Of a DNA stretch of 64,000 nucleotides, positions 8,665-17,513 are shown in pieces. The notes beneath the pieces are model-generated. The model saw nothing but the letters and a program-made list of their open reading frames with translations, ran no database searches and had not been told where the DNA came from. The DNA is from Bacillota bacterium (GTDB lineage: Bacteria; Actinomycetota; Aquicultoria; Aquicultorales; Aquicultoraceae), in NCBI GenBank assembly GCA_023511485.1, contig JAIMBH010000003.1, forward strand, positions 1 to 64,000. Direction: 5' to 3'. How positions within the stretch are numbered: position 1 is the stretch's first letter; every line of letters starts with the position of its first letter. The translations under genes were made by a program, and so were the position numbers.

Positions 8665-8970
8665 ATGGCGATGTTTGTGATGCTCACCAAATTAACAGAG
8701 GAAGGGATGGAGACCCTTACGAAGAATCCTGAGAGAATCAAGCAGGTAAATGAAGAGGTTAGCCAAAAGTTCGGCGTAAAGATCATGTCGCAGTATGCCT
8801 TAATGGGACCATATGATTTTATTAATCTCATTGAGGCGCCAGACAACGACACAATTATGAAGATGGCGATCGAGCTTGGATCACGAGGAACAATTATGCC
8901 ACTAACAATGCCTGCAATAGAGGTAGATCGCCTTATTGAAGACCTTAAAGGACTGGCGGAAGCGGCATAA
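8665..8970 (+). CDS. GYD domain-containing protein
   Basis: A 101-residue protein with the small alpha/beta fold named for its Gly-Tyr-Asp motif: here MGPYDFINLIEAPD around residues 48-61. It starts MAMFVMLTKLTEEGM, the usual first strand and helix of the family, and is the usual length (about 95-105). GYD proteins have no settled function. ATG start with GGAAGGGGAG about 9 bases upstream. It stands alone between tRNA-Gly and a strong terminator at 9059-9095. Confidence 0.85.
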   Translation: MAMFVMLTKLTEEGMETLTKNPERIKQVNEEVSQKFGVKIMSQYALMGPYDFINLIEAPDNDTIMKMAIELGSRGTIMPLTMPAIEVDRLIEDLKGLAEAA

Positions 8971-9058
8971 TCAGGCTTGACGACTTTTATGGTAACTGCC
9001 GATTGCTGGTTAGCATGGCTAGGGTCTGGATAAAGCATGTGCAAGATCGGAAAGCAAG

Positions 9059-9095
9059 AACGAAAACAGCCCTCCTCTAGAGGGCTGTTTTCGTT
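9059..9095. terminator. Strong bidirectional terminator
   Basis: Perfect 16-bp stem, AACGAAAACAGCCCTC with GAGGGCTGTTTTCGTT, loop CTCTA. A and T tracts on either side let it work in both directions. Confidence 0.9.
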
Positions 9096-9098
9096 GCC

Positions 9099-9401
9099 GT
9101 TACCTAAATTACCTAATGTGATTAAATCACCATTTGCCTTGAATTGACTCCTGGTTTAAAATCACTCCTTATACGGTCTGAAATCTCATGTGAGATTTGG
9201 TGTCTCAGGGAGTTTGAAAGGGCAACGTGGAAATAATACAGGGTCTCGCCAGGATTTCTTTTATGGACAAAGACCCTTGGTTTTCTTAGCATTAAACCAC
9301 TCTCCGATTGCTTTAATCCCTATATCCACTATATATATCGACATTTCGAAAAGGAGTCTTTAGTGAAATGCTGCAGCTATAACGGATATGCAATGCCGAT
9401 T
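9099..9401. other. Intergenic region without a supported gene
   Basis: About 300 bases between the GYD gene terminator and the 3' end of motB. It contains a short inverted repeat AAATCTCA-TG-TGAGATTT at 9181-9198 and no frame longer than about 20 codons with a ribosome site. I see nothing else in it. Confidence 0.5.
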
Positions 9402-10235
9402 TTACTTTGGTAGCTTATCCCCATGGTCTACCGGGTTTGTGGCCTCTTCGGAAGCGCCAGGTTCACCCATGCTTACGATGTCTCGTAGGACGATGATCTC
9501 TACACGGCGGTTCTTAGCCCTGCCTTCAGGGGTATTGTTTGTGGCGACCGGGCGGTATTCACCATAGCCGGACGCAGAAAGTCTGCTGCTTGCGGCCGGG
9601 TACTTTGCAATCCAGTACATTATAACGCTAACAGCCCTATCGGTTGATAGATGCCAGTTTGAAGGATACCGCTCATTATGGATAGGGACGTTGTCTGTAT
9701 GACCGTCGACCTTTATGGCTTTGCCCGATGGAAGAAGAATATTGGCCAGGTTATCAAGTATGGCCATAGCCTGTGGCGATAAGTCTGCCTTGCCGGACTC
9801 GAACAGCACTTTGTCAGAGAGGTTTATCACGATGCCGCGAACATCTTCTTTTACCTCAAGGCTTGTTGAGATACCGTTGGCTTTCGAGAATTCATTTATT
9901 TGCTTCATCATTTCTGAGAACTTGCGCTCCTCCTGGGCGTTTTTCAAGCCAAGAACTGCTTTTTTTGATACCTCGATATCCGTTGCCTCTCTATTTTTTC
10001 CGGTCTTGGCCTTAGCCCCGGATAAGTTATTCGGGATTACCGCAGAAGCGCTCGGGGCGAGGCCGAGTGCAGATTTTAATGATTGGGCCAATGCCTGGTA
10101 TTTTGATGCATCAACGGTTGACATGGCATACATGATAACAAAAAATGCCATGAGAAGCGTGATTAAATCGGCGTAGGTAAGAAGCCAGCGCTCCATGCTG
10201 GGGCCGTGTTCGCCCTCACTCTTCTTTCTTTCCAT
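9402..10235 (-). CDS. motB: Flagellar motor stator protein MotB
   Basis: A 277-residue protein with one N-terminal membrane helix carrying the proton-binding aspartate, Asp23, in WLLTYADLITLLMAFF. A plug/linker region follows, then a C-terminal OmpA-like peptidoglycan-binding domain (DGHTDNVPI, NWHLSTDRA, GYGEYRPVATN, AKNRRVEI). It anchors the stator to the cell wall. It lies 19 bases downstream of motA on the minus strand. Aspartate with no obvious sodium-type signature fits a proton-driven motor, but ion choice cannot be settled by eye. Confidence 0.95.
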   Translation of the reverse strand: MERKKSEGEHGPSMERWLLTYADLITLLMAFFVIMYAMSTVDASKYQALAQSLKSALGLAPSASAVIPNNLSGAKAKTGKNREATDIEVSKKAVLGLKNAQEERKFSEMMKQINEFSKANGISTSLEVKEDVRGIVINLSDKVLFESGKADLSPQAMAILDNLANILLPSGKAIKVDGHTDNVPIHNERYPSNWHLSTDRAVSVIMYWIAKYPAASSRLSASGYGEYRPVATNNTPEGRAKNRRVEIIVLRDIVSMGEPGASEEATNPVDHGDKLPK

Positions 10236-10254
10236 TTGATGCTCCTTCGCAGCT

Positions 10255-11037
10255 TTAAGCTAAAACCGCCTGCTCGTCCATTTTATTTCGCTCGACTGGG
10301 GGCAGGAACGATTTGAGCCTGTCCTCGATGATACGAGGACTCTCGCCGGCCTGGATAGCGAGCACACCTTCGATAATTATTTCCCTTGCAATGCTCTCTT
10401 GGTTGTTGCGGGCTTTGAGCTTTGCTGCGATAGGTAGCCAGAAGATATTTGCTGAAGATACACCATAAAATGTTGCGATAAAAGCGGTGGCTATTAGAGA
10501 ACCCAGGTTGCCGGTATCGCTTAGTTTCCCTAATACATGAACCAGACCCATAACTGTACCGATAATTCCCATGGTAGGTGCATACCCGCCAGCTGCTTCA
10601 AAAAATTTTATGCCGGTCTGGTGTCTCTCTTGCATAAGGTCAAGCTCTGTTCTGAGAATGTTTTTAGTAATCTCATAATCGGTGCCGTCTACAACCAGAG
10701 TCACGCCCTGGCGCAGAAAGTCGTTATCGATTTCCTCGAGCATGTTCTCGAGTTTTAAGATTCCTTCACGCCTTGCCGTTTCGGCTAATGTGACGACCAC
10801 CCTGATAATTTCAGCAGAATCAATTTTCTTATCCTTGAGGGCTACTGATAGCCAGGACGGTAGTTTCATGGCATCGCGTAAAGAAAAGCAGGTCATGGTA
10901 GCGCCAAGCGTACCACCTATAACAATTACTGCGGCTGGTATATTAATAAGTGAAACTAAGTGTCCGCCTTCTAATACGACCGAAAATAATAATGAGAAAA
11001 CCGCGAGCGCTATACCAATTATCGTCGCCAGGTCCAT
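10255..11037 (-). CDS. motA: Flagellar motor stator protein MotA
   Basis: A 260-residue protein with four membrane helices, two near each end of a central cytoplasmic domain. The conserved GYAPTMGIIGTVMGLVHVLG segment (about residues 150-170) carries the helix-3 proline and glycines of the MotA/PomA family; the cytoplasmic loop has the charged residues that meet the rotor. It forms the stator with MotB. It is preceded by a sigma28-like promoter (11104-11130). No other flagellar genes are in the window. Confidence 0.95.
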   Translation of the reverse strand: MDLATIIGIALAVFSLLFSVVLEGGHLVSLINIPAAVIVIGGTLGATMTCFSLRDAMKLPSWLSVALKDKKIDSAEIIRVVVTLAETARREGILKLENMLEEIDNDFLRQGVTLVVDGTDYEITKNILRTELDLMQERHQTGIKFFEAAGGYAPTMGIIGTVMGLVHVLGKLSDTGNLGSLIATAFIATFYGVSSANIFWLPIAAKLKARNNQESIAREIIIEGVLAIQAGESPRIIEDRLKSFLPPVERNKMDEQAVLA

Positions 11038-11103
11038 TAAATAGCCCTCTCTAAAGCCATTATGTTTTGCATGGTAAAGACTTTGTTACTAATTACTTAA
11101 GCT

Positions 11104-11130
11104 ATATCGGCATTTGGTGGGGTATCCTTG
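11104..11130 (-). promoter_or_regulatory. Sigma28 (FliA/SigD)-like promoter for motAB
   Basis: Read on the minus strand: CAAGGATA, 11 bases, then GCCGATAT. The flagellar sigma consensus is TAAAGTTT-N11-GCCGATAA, so the -10 matches 7 of 8 and the spacing is exact, while the -35 is weak (4 of 8). The predicted start is about 60 bases upstream of the motA ATG. Confidence 0.6.
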
Positions 11131-11217
11131 AGAGCTATAATTGATAAATTTACCTGGGGATTCCTACCATTATTTGCCAAAATATGGCAAGTGGTTTAAA
11201 ATGGAGCTGGAGGAACT

Positions 11218-11361
11218 ATGGAGCTATCGATTGTACAGTTAAGCCCGAAAAAAATTAGCTCTTTTTACGTCTACCTGATGCTTGGCCTGCTATTTGCGCA
11301 GTGGATTGTCGTGCCTTATGCTGCCTCGCTCTACCGTCTTTTGATCGCCCGCAGAAAATAA
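11218..11361 (+). CDS. Small single-span membrane protein (47 aa)
   Basis: A 47-codon frame with ATG and GGAGG about 6 bases upstream. The product begins MELSIVQLSPKKISSF, has one hydrophobic helix (about residues 18-42) and ends in a basic tail LIARRK. It is transcribed away from motAB and converges on the 3' end of the PASTA kinase gene. The ribosome site and membrane topology support it; no family recognised. Confidence 0.45.
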   Translation: MELSIVQLSPKKISSFYVYLMLGLLFAQWIVVPYAASLYRLLIARRK

Positions 11362-11424
11362 GAAGAAGAGTTCCAATATTGTTAGAGCTCTGCTGAGGGC
11401 TGTAGAGGTGACCTGGCTACCCAA

Positions 11425-13308
11425 CTACGGCCACTGTCCGACATAGATGGTGATAGAGGCGCCGTTTTTCTTAATTTGTTGGTTGGCGCTTGGATCCTGG
11501 CTTATAACTTTACCATCTTGGTCCTGACTTGGTGCCTTAATGTCTTCCACTTTGACCTCGAAGCCGGCACCTTCTAAGGTCTCTGCCGCATCTTCTTCCT
11601 GCTTTCCAATGACGTTTGGCACGGTTATCATCTCCGGGCCTTTGCTAACGAAAATGGTAACGGTTGAGGTTTTCTTAGCCTCGGTACCACTTGCTGGGGA
11701 TGTTCTTATAACTGTACCCTTAGCATACGAGTCGCTGAATTCCTCTGCGATTGCCACGTTGAACCCGGCTTCCTTAAGAATTTCTTGCGCTTCGGTTGAA
11801 GTTTTCCCGTAAACGTCTGTCACCTGGGCGGTTTCTGGCCCTCGGCTTATATAGAGGTCTACTTTGGTACCCTCGGGCACCTCCTGGCCGGCTTCCGGGT
11901 CGGTTCGAATAACGGTACCCTCGTCGACTTCATCGCTGAACTCATTCTTTGTGTCGCCTATATCTAACCCGGCCTTCATCAGCTTTGATGCTGCAGTTGC
12001 TTCTCGGTCGCCGGTTACGTCCGGCACTTTCTTCATGTTCTTGCCTTTGCTTAAGACGACATAGACGGTGCTTCCTGCGTCTTTCTTTTCACCCGGGCCG
12101 GGGTCTTGGCTGATGATGCGGCCTGGCTCCATTGTATTGCTGAACTCACGGTCTCTCTCTGCAATCTTAAGGCCGGCCTTTTTAAGAATGCTCTCGGCTT
12201 CCTCGAAAGTTTTACCTTGAACATTTGGAACCTCAACGACTTTTTTCTGGCCCAGCCCGGCTGCATAAGCAAGCCACCCAGCAAGGACAAGAATCAGGAT
12301 AACCGCAGCAACCATCAATGGCCCGCGGCCACGCCGCTTTGGCTTATCTATTACAATCGGCCTAGGGCCTCTTGCATTTCGGTTGGCATACATTGTCCTA
12401 TCTACCTGTGCCGTATTGCCTGGCGGTGCCATGACCAGCGTCTCTTGCTCATCCGGGGGAGTTGCGGCAATTGGCATTCCCTCTAAGAGGCGCATAAGGT
12501 CATTTCGCATCTCAGATGCACTCTGGTATCTGCTGTCGGGATTTTTTGCCATTGCCTTTGCAACAATAATTTGCAGCTCGTCCGGAATATCGGGATTAAT
12601 ATCCCGCGGTGGGATCGGAAATTCGTGGACATGCTTCAGAGCGATTGCCACCGGATTGTCTCCATCAAAGGGAACTCTGCCGGTCAGCATCTCGTATAGT
12701 ACTACGCCCATTGAATAAATATCAGACGTTACACCGACGTCCTGGCCGCGCGCTTGTTCTGGGGACAGGTAATGGGCTGTGCCCAGGATTGTTCCGGTTT
12801 GGGTCATGGTCGAGGTGCCGGCTCGGGCGATGCCAAAGTCGGTTACCTTAACTTCGCCCCCGCGGGTAAGAATTATATTGTGCGGCTTTATATCGCGGTG
12901 CACTATGTTATGCTTGTGCGCGAAGTTTAATGCGGAGAGTACCTTTCTTGCAATCTCAACGGCTTCTCTTGGCTTTATAGTACCCTTGGAGCTTATATAT
13001 TTCTTAAGGCTCTGTCCTTCAAGAAGCTCCATCACAATAAAATAGGTACCGTTTTCGCTTCCCCAATCGTAGATGTTAACTATGTTGGGGTGATTAAGGC
13101 TTGCCGCTGCTTGGGCTTCGCGCCTGAAGCGGGATACAAAATCTTCGTCTTCAGCAAAATATTTGTGGAGGACTTTTACCGCTACCGGCCGGTCGAGAAC
13201 AGTGTCAATGGCTTTATAAACATCGGCCATACCGCCGGACCCTATTTTAGCGATAATCTTATACCTATCGTTGAAAACCTGCTGCTCCATTTGCTGCCTT
13301 TGGGACAC
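11425..13308 (-). CDS. pknB: PASTA-domain Ser/Thr protein kinase (PknB/PrkC type)
   Basis: A 627-residue receptor kinase. Kinase domain at about residues 16-280: glycine loop IGSGGMADVY, Lys45, HRD at 137-139, DFG at 157-159 and SPEQARG. A basic juxtamembrane stretch and one membrane helix (about 330-350) follow, then four extracellular PASTA repeats to the end, starting VPNVQGKTFEEAE, VPDVTGDREATAA, VTDVYGKTSTEAQ and VPNVIGKQEEDAA. PASTA domains bind uncrosslinked peptidoglycan or lipid II, coupling wall state to phosphorylation. It is the last gene of the minus-strand cluster, 226 bases after the PBP gene, so it may also have its own promoter. Confidence 0.95.
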   Translation of the reverse strand: MSQRQQMEQQVFNDRYKIIAKIGSGGMADVYKAIDTVLDRPVAVKVLHKYFAEDEDFVSRFRREAQAAASLNHPNIVNIYDWGSENGTYFIVMELLEGQSLKKYISSKGTIKPREAVEIARKVLSALNFAHKHNIVHRDIKPHNIILTRGGEVKVTDFGIARAGTSTMTQTGTILGTAHYLSPEQARGQDVGVTSDIYSMGVVLYEMLTGRVPFDGDNPVAIALKHVHEFPIPPRDINPDIPDELQIIVAKAMAKNPDSRYQSASEMRNDLMRLLEGMPIAATPPDEQETLVMAPPGNTAQVDRTMYANRNARGPRPIVIDKPKRRGRGPLMVAAVILILVLAGWLAYAAGLGQKKVVEVPNVQGKTFEEAESILKKAGLKIAERDREFSNTMEPGRIISQDPGPGEKKDAGSTVYVVLSKGKNMKKVPDVTGDREATAASKLMKAGLDIGDTKNEFSDEVDEGTVIRTDPEAGQEVPEGTKVDLYISRGPETAQVTDVYGKTSTEAQEILKEAGFNVAIAEEFSDSYAKGTVIRTSPASGTEAKKTSTVTIFVSKGPEMITVPNVIGKQEEDAAETLEGAGFEVKVEDIKAPSQDQDGKVISQDPSANQQIKKNGASITIYVGQWP

Positions 13309-13534
13309 CCGTTTCTAAACAATTCTATCTATTACTTTGAATTTCCTGTTGTTTCAAGTTTATCAAGTTTCCGGCAACTAACATATTATCATAAATCAAA
13401 GGGAGCCAGAAGCCAGAATCCAAGAGCAAGAAGATATTTAAGAGCCAATGTGCCAGTGCGCCAAAGTCAAGTAATTAAAATGCTCAAGCAAGTAAAAGAT
13501 ATTGGCGCTCTGGTTCTTACAAGGCCTCGGCACT

Positions 13535-14935
13535 TTATTGGCCTGCACCCAACACCCTCATCATTATCTCTCTTGCGATCGGTGCGGCGGTTCTCCCGCC
13601 GGTGCCGCCATTTTCTACGACAGCCGCAACTAAGACCTGCGGGTCTTCCGCCGGGGCAAACCCGACGAACCATGCATGAGGCTCGCCGTTACCAACTTCT
13701 GCGGTACCGGTTTTGCCGGCAACCCGCACTCCAGGTATCTTTGCGGCCTTTCCGGTACCCTCATCCACGACTTTTTCCATAAGGCCTCTTAACACCTGCG
13801 CGGTTTCCGGCTTTATCGGGGAGAGCCAGACCCTCGGCTCGCGCTGAAAGGCAACATTGCCGTTCGGTTCCTGGATTTTTTCAACCAGATAGGGTCGCAT
13901 GATCTTGCCATTGTTTGCGATGGCTGAGCAGGCAAGTGCCATAGTAAGCGGGGTTGCCTGAATCCTGCCCTGTCCGACCGCCATCCAGGCTACCTCAAGC
14001 TCATCCATATCAGACGGCCGTGGAATATGGCTTATGCCGGCTGGTATATCAAATGGAGTTTTGCGGCCAAATCCAAAATTTTCTGCGGCATCGACCAGCT
14101 TTCCACCGCCTAAGCTCTTTCCAACTTGGGCAAAAACGGTGTTAACCGACCTGGCGAACGCATCTGCAAACGTGATCTTACCAAAGCCTTTCTTTTCATA
14201 ATTGGTGACCTTACCACCGTAGATTTTTATATTCGCCGGCGCATCGAAAACAGTATCGGTAGTAAGGATGGAATTTTCTAACGCTGCCGCTGCTGTTATG
14301 ATTTTAAATGAGGATCCGGGCGTGAACTTGCCCTGGGTTGCCCGATTTAGCATGGGCCCGTCAGGGCTTTTGACAAGGATGCTCCAGTTATTATCGATAT
14401 CATTTGGGTTATAACTTGGCTTGCTGACAAGAGCGATAACCGCACCAGTTTTTGGGTTAAGAGCGATAACAGCACCTTTTCTATCTCCTAAAAGCTTGTC
14501 TGCCAGCCTTTGGATGTCCATGTTAATTGAAAGATAAAGGTTGTTACCCGGCACGTCTTTTCCAAGAAGCCGCTTTATATAAGCATCGACTGAAGAGAGA
14601 TAGCTCTGACCTGAGAGTTGCTCGTCGAAAGTCAACTCAAGCCCGGAGCGGCCGTACTTAGTAGAGTAGAAACCGGTTACCGGCGCTGCAACGCTGCCCT
14701 CCGCATAATACCTTTTATAGGAGTCGGCAACTTTCTTGCTTGTTGCAAGGACCTTGTTATCGGCACTTATTATATCGCCTCGGCGAAATTTTTGCTCATA
14801 AAGAATCGGGCGGACGTTTTCTGGTTTTGCAGTGAGCTCGCTTGCCGCGATAAACTGAAGATAGGTCAGATTGGCAACAAGCAGAACAAAGGTTGCGGTA
14901 ATAATCGCGGCAAGCCTTCCAATTCGCTTGCTCAT
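13535..14935 (-). CDS. pbpA: Penicillin-binding protein, PbpA/FtsI type transpeptidase
   Basis: A 466-residue class B PBP: a short cytoplasmic start, one membrane anchor (about residues 9-30), a small dimerisation domain, and the transpeptidase domain. Active-site motifs: Ser208-x-x-Lys211 (GSSFK), Ser263-Val-Asn265, and Lys408-Thr-Gly410 (AGKTGTAE). It crosslinks peptidoglycan and works with the SEDS glycosyltransferase encoded directly upstream, whose stop overlaps this start (ATGA). It is shorter than typical FtsI and matches the size of actinobacterial PbpA. Confidence 0.93.
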   Translation of the reverse strand: MSKRIGRLAAIITATFVLLVANLTYLQFIAASELTAKPENVRPILYEQKFRRGDIISADNKVLATSKKVADSYKRYYAEGSVAAPVTGFYSTKYGRSGLELTFDEQLSGQSYLSSVDAYIKRLLGKDVPGNNLYLSINMDIQRLADKLLGDRKGAVIALNPKTGAVIALVSKPSYNPNDIDNNWSILVKSPDGPMLNRATQGKFTPGSSFKIITAAAALENSILTTDTVFDAPANIKIYGGKVTNYEKKGFGKITFADAFARSVNTVFAQVGKSLGGGKLVDAAENFGFGRKTPFDIPAGISHIPRPSDMDELEVAWMAVGQGRIQATPLTMALACSAIANNGKIMRPYLVEKIQEPNGNVAFQREPRVWLSPIKPETAQVLRGLMEKVVDEGTGKAAKIPGVRVAGKTGTAEVGNGEPHAWFVGFAPAEDPQVLVAAVVENGGTGGRTAAPIAREIMMRVLGAGQ

Positions 14936-16152
14936 CTATCCGCCCCCTTGGCTGAAATAATAAGTAGAAGCGCGAGCAGTATGAAGTTCATCAGGATCGA
15001 GCTTCCGCCGTAGCTCATGTATGGAAGGGTAACACCGGTTAATGGTATAAGTTTAGTCGTGCCGCCAATAATTGAGAAACTCTGCAGCGCAAAGACGCTA
15101 GAGAGCCCCACGGCAGCAAGCCTTCCAAAATCATCCTTGGCTAAAAGAGCGGTTTTTAGCCCGCGCAGGATAAAGAGCAGGAAGGCTAGAATTACCGCAA
15201 ACCCTCCAAGTAAACCGAGTTCCTCCGCGATGCTTGAGAAGATAAAATCGGTCTGAACCGCAGGGATAAGAGTCGGGTACCCAAGCCCTAACCCTACCCC
15301 GGTTAGACCACCGCTAGCTATCGCAAACAGGGATTGTACAATCTGGTATCCTTTGCCCGATGGGTCTATCCAGGGATCAAGCCAGATGTCAACTCGGGTT
15401 TGCACGTGAGAGAATAAAAAATAGCATGCGGCAGCGCTGGCGATAAACAGGAAGGTACCGAGAGTGACGTACACCGGCCGACCGGTTGCTACATACAACA
15501 TTGCCAGGAATAGCCCAAAGAAGAGAAGAGATGTTCCCAGGTCACGCTCCAGAACCAGTATTAAAAGCGAGATAAGCCACATCACAACCAGCGGACCTAA
15601 ATGTTTTAGCTCGGGCAACCAAATCCCGTAGATACGCTTAGTTGAGATGGCAAGGAGTTCACGTTTCTCCTCAAGGTAGGCAGCAAGGAAAAATACAAAA
15701 AGTATCTTGGCCATCTCGGCAGGCTGAAAGGAGATTCCCCCGATATTTAACCAAAGGCGGGCACCACCGCGCTCAACACCGATAAATATCGGGGCAAAAA
15801 GCAGGATAATGCCAAGGACAGCCAATGAGTACTTATAGTCTTTTATTGATTGGTAACGTCTGAGCAGGACAAAGGATAGAAGTATTGCAACTGTGCCTGC
15901 AATTATCCATACCGACTGAGCTACCGCAAGGTCGGGTTTAAGACGCCAGATTACAATAAGGCCCAGGCCAGACAGAAAGGCTGCAAGAGGAAGTAGCACC
16001 GGATCGGCTTCCGGGACAAAATACCGGTTAGCAACATGGATGATAAGAATCGCGGCGGTGAGAAGCCCTGCGATTCTTAGTGAATCGGCAATTGGCTGCA
16101 GAATTGTTTGCGAGAGCAAATAAAAACCGATAAATACAAGAGCAAGAACCAA
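14932..16152 (-). CDS. rodA: SEDS peptidoglycan polymerase (FtsW/RodA/SpoVE)
   Basis: A 406-residue polytopic protein with about ten membrane helices. Family landmarks: GARLWLNIGGISFQPAE, then further on VQSLFAIASGGLTGVGLG, TDFIFSSIAEELGLLGG and the C-terminal LPYMSYGGSS. It polymerises lipid II glycan strands with the partner PBP next door. The position between the PP2C and PBP genes matches rodA of the actinobacterial pstP-rodA-pbpA-pknA-pknB cluster. RodA against FtsW cannot be settled by sequence alone. Confidence 0.93.
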   Translation of the reverse strand: MVLALVFIGFYLLSQTILQPIADSLRIAGLLTAAILIIHVANRYFVPEADPVLLPLAAFLSGLGLIVIWRLKPDLAVAQSVWIIAGTVAILLSFVLLRRYQSIKDYKYSLAVLGIILLFAPIFIGVERGGARLWLNIGGISFQPAEMAKILFVFFLAAYLEEKRELLAISTKRIYGIWLPELKHLGPLVVMWLISLLILVLERDLGTSLLFFGLFLAMLYVATGRPVYVTLGTFLFIASAAACYFLFSHVQTRVDIWLDPWIDPSGKGYQIVQSLFAIASGGLTGVGLGLGYPTLIPAVQTDFIFSSIAEELGLLGGFAVILAFLLFILRGLKTALLAKDDFGRLAAVGLSSVFALQSFSIIGGTTKLIPLTGVTLPYMSYGGSSILMNFILLALLLIISAKGADR

Positions 16153-16194
16153 AAGGAGTAAAAAGAGCTCTATATTTCGCCGGCTCAGGAAACA

Positions 16195-16944
16195 TCACCA
16201 CCCCATTCGCCACAGGCGGCCGAAACGAGAGGACGCACCTGTGTCTGGCTCAAATAAAATTACCGTAATGTTGTCTTTGCCACCGCGGTCATTTGCCCAA
16301 CTGATTAATTCCCGGCATGCTTCAGTGATGTTGGTTTTATCCCTTAATACCTCGGCAATCTCATCATCTGAGAGCATGGCATTAAGGCCGTCTGTGCAGA
16401 GCAGAAACCTGTCTCCAAACAGGATTTCCTCAACTATCGTATCGACTTTAACCTCGGCCTCGCTTCCGACAGCGCGAGTGATTATGCTTCGTTGCGGATG
16501 GACCTCTGCCTCTTCAGGCTTGAGATGGCCGCTCTTTACCATCTGGGCAACAAGGGAATGGTCATTAGTAAGCTGGCTTAACTTGCCATCCCGTAGCAGA
16601 TAGAGCCTGGAGTCGCCAACATGTCCGGCATAGAGTTTGCCGTCACTTGGCACAGCAACAGTAAGGGTTGTGCCCATGCCTCTTATGTCCAGGTCTTTTG
16701 TCGCCCTCTTATGGATAGCCTGATTTGCATGCTTTATTGCATTGGTTATTCTTTGCTCAACCGGTTCTTTAGACCGCTTGGTAAGCTCTGACCTTACTAT
16801 ATCAAGCGCCATTATGCTTGCAACTTCGCCTGCACGGTGGCCGCCCATGCCGTCTGCAACCGCAAAAATATTGCCGTCTGCGATATAGCCGTCTTCATTT
16901 AAACTTCTTTTTTTGCCGACATCGGTTAGTGCGCAGTACTTCAT
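16195..16944 (-). CDS. pstP: PP2C-family Ser/Thr protein phosphatase
   Basis: A 249-residue PPM phosphatase. Metal-binding motifs: the opening TDVGKKRSLNEDGY, ADGMGGHRAGEVAS (Asp and Gly binding two Mn/Mg ions), GDSRLYLLRDGKL, LCTDGLNAML and the final DNITVILFE. It lacks the membrane helix and extracellular tail of mycobacterial PstP, so it is the bare catalytic domain. It reverses phosphorylation by the two kinases of this cluster. Confidence 0.93.
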   Translation of the reverse strand: MKYCALTDVGKKRSLNEDGYIADGNIFAVADGMGGHRAGEVASIMALDIVRSELTKRSKEPVEQRITNAIKHANQAIHKRATKDLDIRGMGTTLTVAVPSDGKLYAGHVGDSRLYLLRDGKLSQLTNDHSLVAQMVKSGHLKPEEAEVHPQRSIITRAVGSEAEVKVDTIVEEILFGDRFLLCTDGLNAMLSDDEIAEVLRDKTNITEACRELISWANDRGGKDNITVILFEPDTGASSRFGRLWRMGW

Positions 16945-17084
16945 TTTAGCTCAAGGTTAGTTGATTGCTCATATTTCTATTTTAGATTGCACTACAAGCA
17001 ATTAAAAATTATGCAAAGCTATTGGCACTCAGTTATTATCTTTTTATTTCTTTGTTTTTTAGGCTGATAGCTGATTGCTAATGG
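16945..17084. other. Gap with AGCT-type dispersed repeats
   Basis: A 140-base break in the kinase/cell-wall cluster, containing GGCTGATAGCTGATTGC and related imperfect palindromes that recur elsewhere in the window. No gene seen. Confidence 0.5.
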
Positions 17085-17513
17085 CTATTCATTAAACTGA
17101 AAAACGTTTTGGCCTATTTTGAATTTACTTCCCTTCTTAAGCTTAACTGGTTTATCGATTCGGCGGTTGCCTATAGTTGTGCCGTTTGTACTTTTTAAGT
17201 CCTCTAGCCAGTAGGCAGAATCTGCGCTGTAGATTCTGGCATGGTGGCTGGATGTAAAGTTATCATCAAGGATAATATCGCAATCGGGCGCACGTCCAAT
17301 CACTAATTGGTCGGTAATTATAAAATCGATAGGTTCGTTAAATCCTGTACCCTTTAAAACAGTAACCCTCGGTATCTTCTCTTCCTCGGCACCTTCAGCC
17401 CCAATCGCCGACGACAAATCGCGTGAGACTACCTTTATAACCATAAACAAGAAGACGTAGATTAAAGCCAAAAGTAAGATATGAAGCAGTAGAGTTAGCT
17501 CGTTAAACACCAC
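17085..17513 (-). CDS. fhaB: FHA domain protein with N-terminal membrane helix (FhaB/FipA-like)
   Basis: A 142-residue protein: one membrane helix near residues 6-28, then an FHA domain at about 60-140 with VIGRAPDCDIILDD, FTSSHHARIY and DLKSTNGTTIGN, the phosphothreonine-binding Arg/Ser/His/Asn set. It reads phosphorylation by the neighbouring kinases; its mycobacterial counterpart links to FtsZ and cell-wall synthesis. It overlaps the fhaA-like gene by 11 bases. Confidence 0.9.
   Translation of the reverse strand: MVFNELTLLLHILLLALIYVFLFMVIKVVSRDLSSAIGAEGAEEEKIPRVTVLKGTGFNEPIDFIITDQLVIGRAPDCDIILDDNFTSSHHARIYSADSAYWLEDLKSTNGTTIGNRRIDKPVKLKKGSKFKIGQNVFQFNE

Noticed and set aside
13090-13782. 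230-codon plus-strand frame
   Set aside because: Lies antisense across the ends of the PASTA kinase and PBP genes, which have full motif support.
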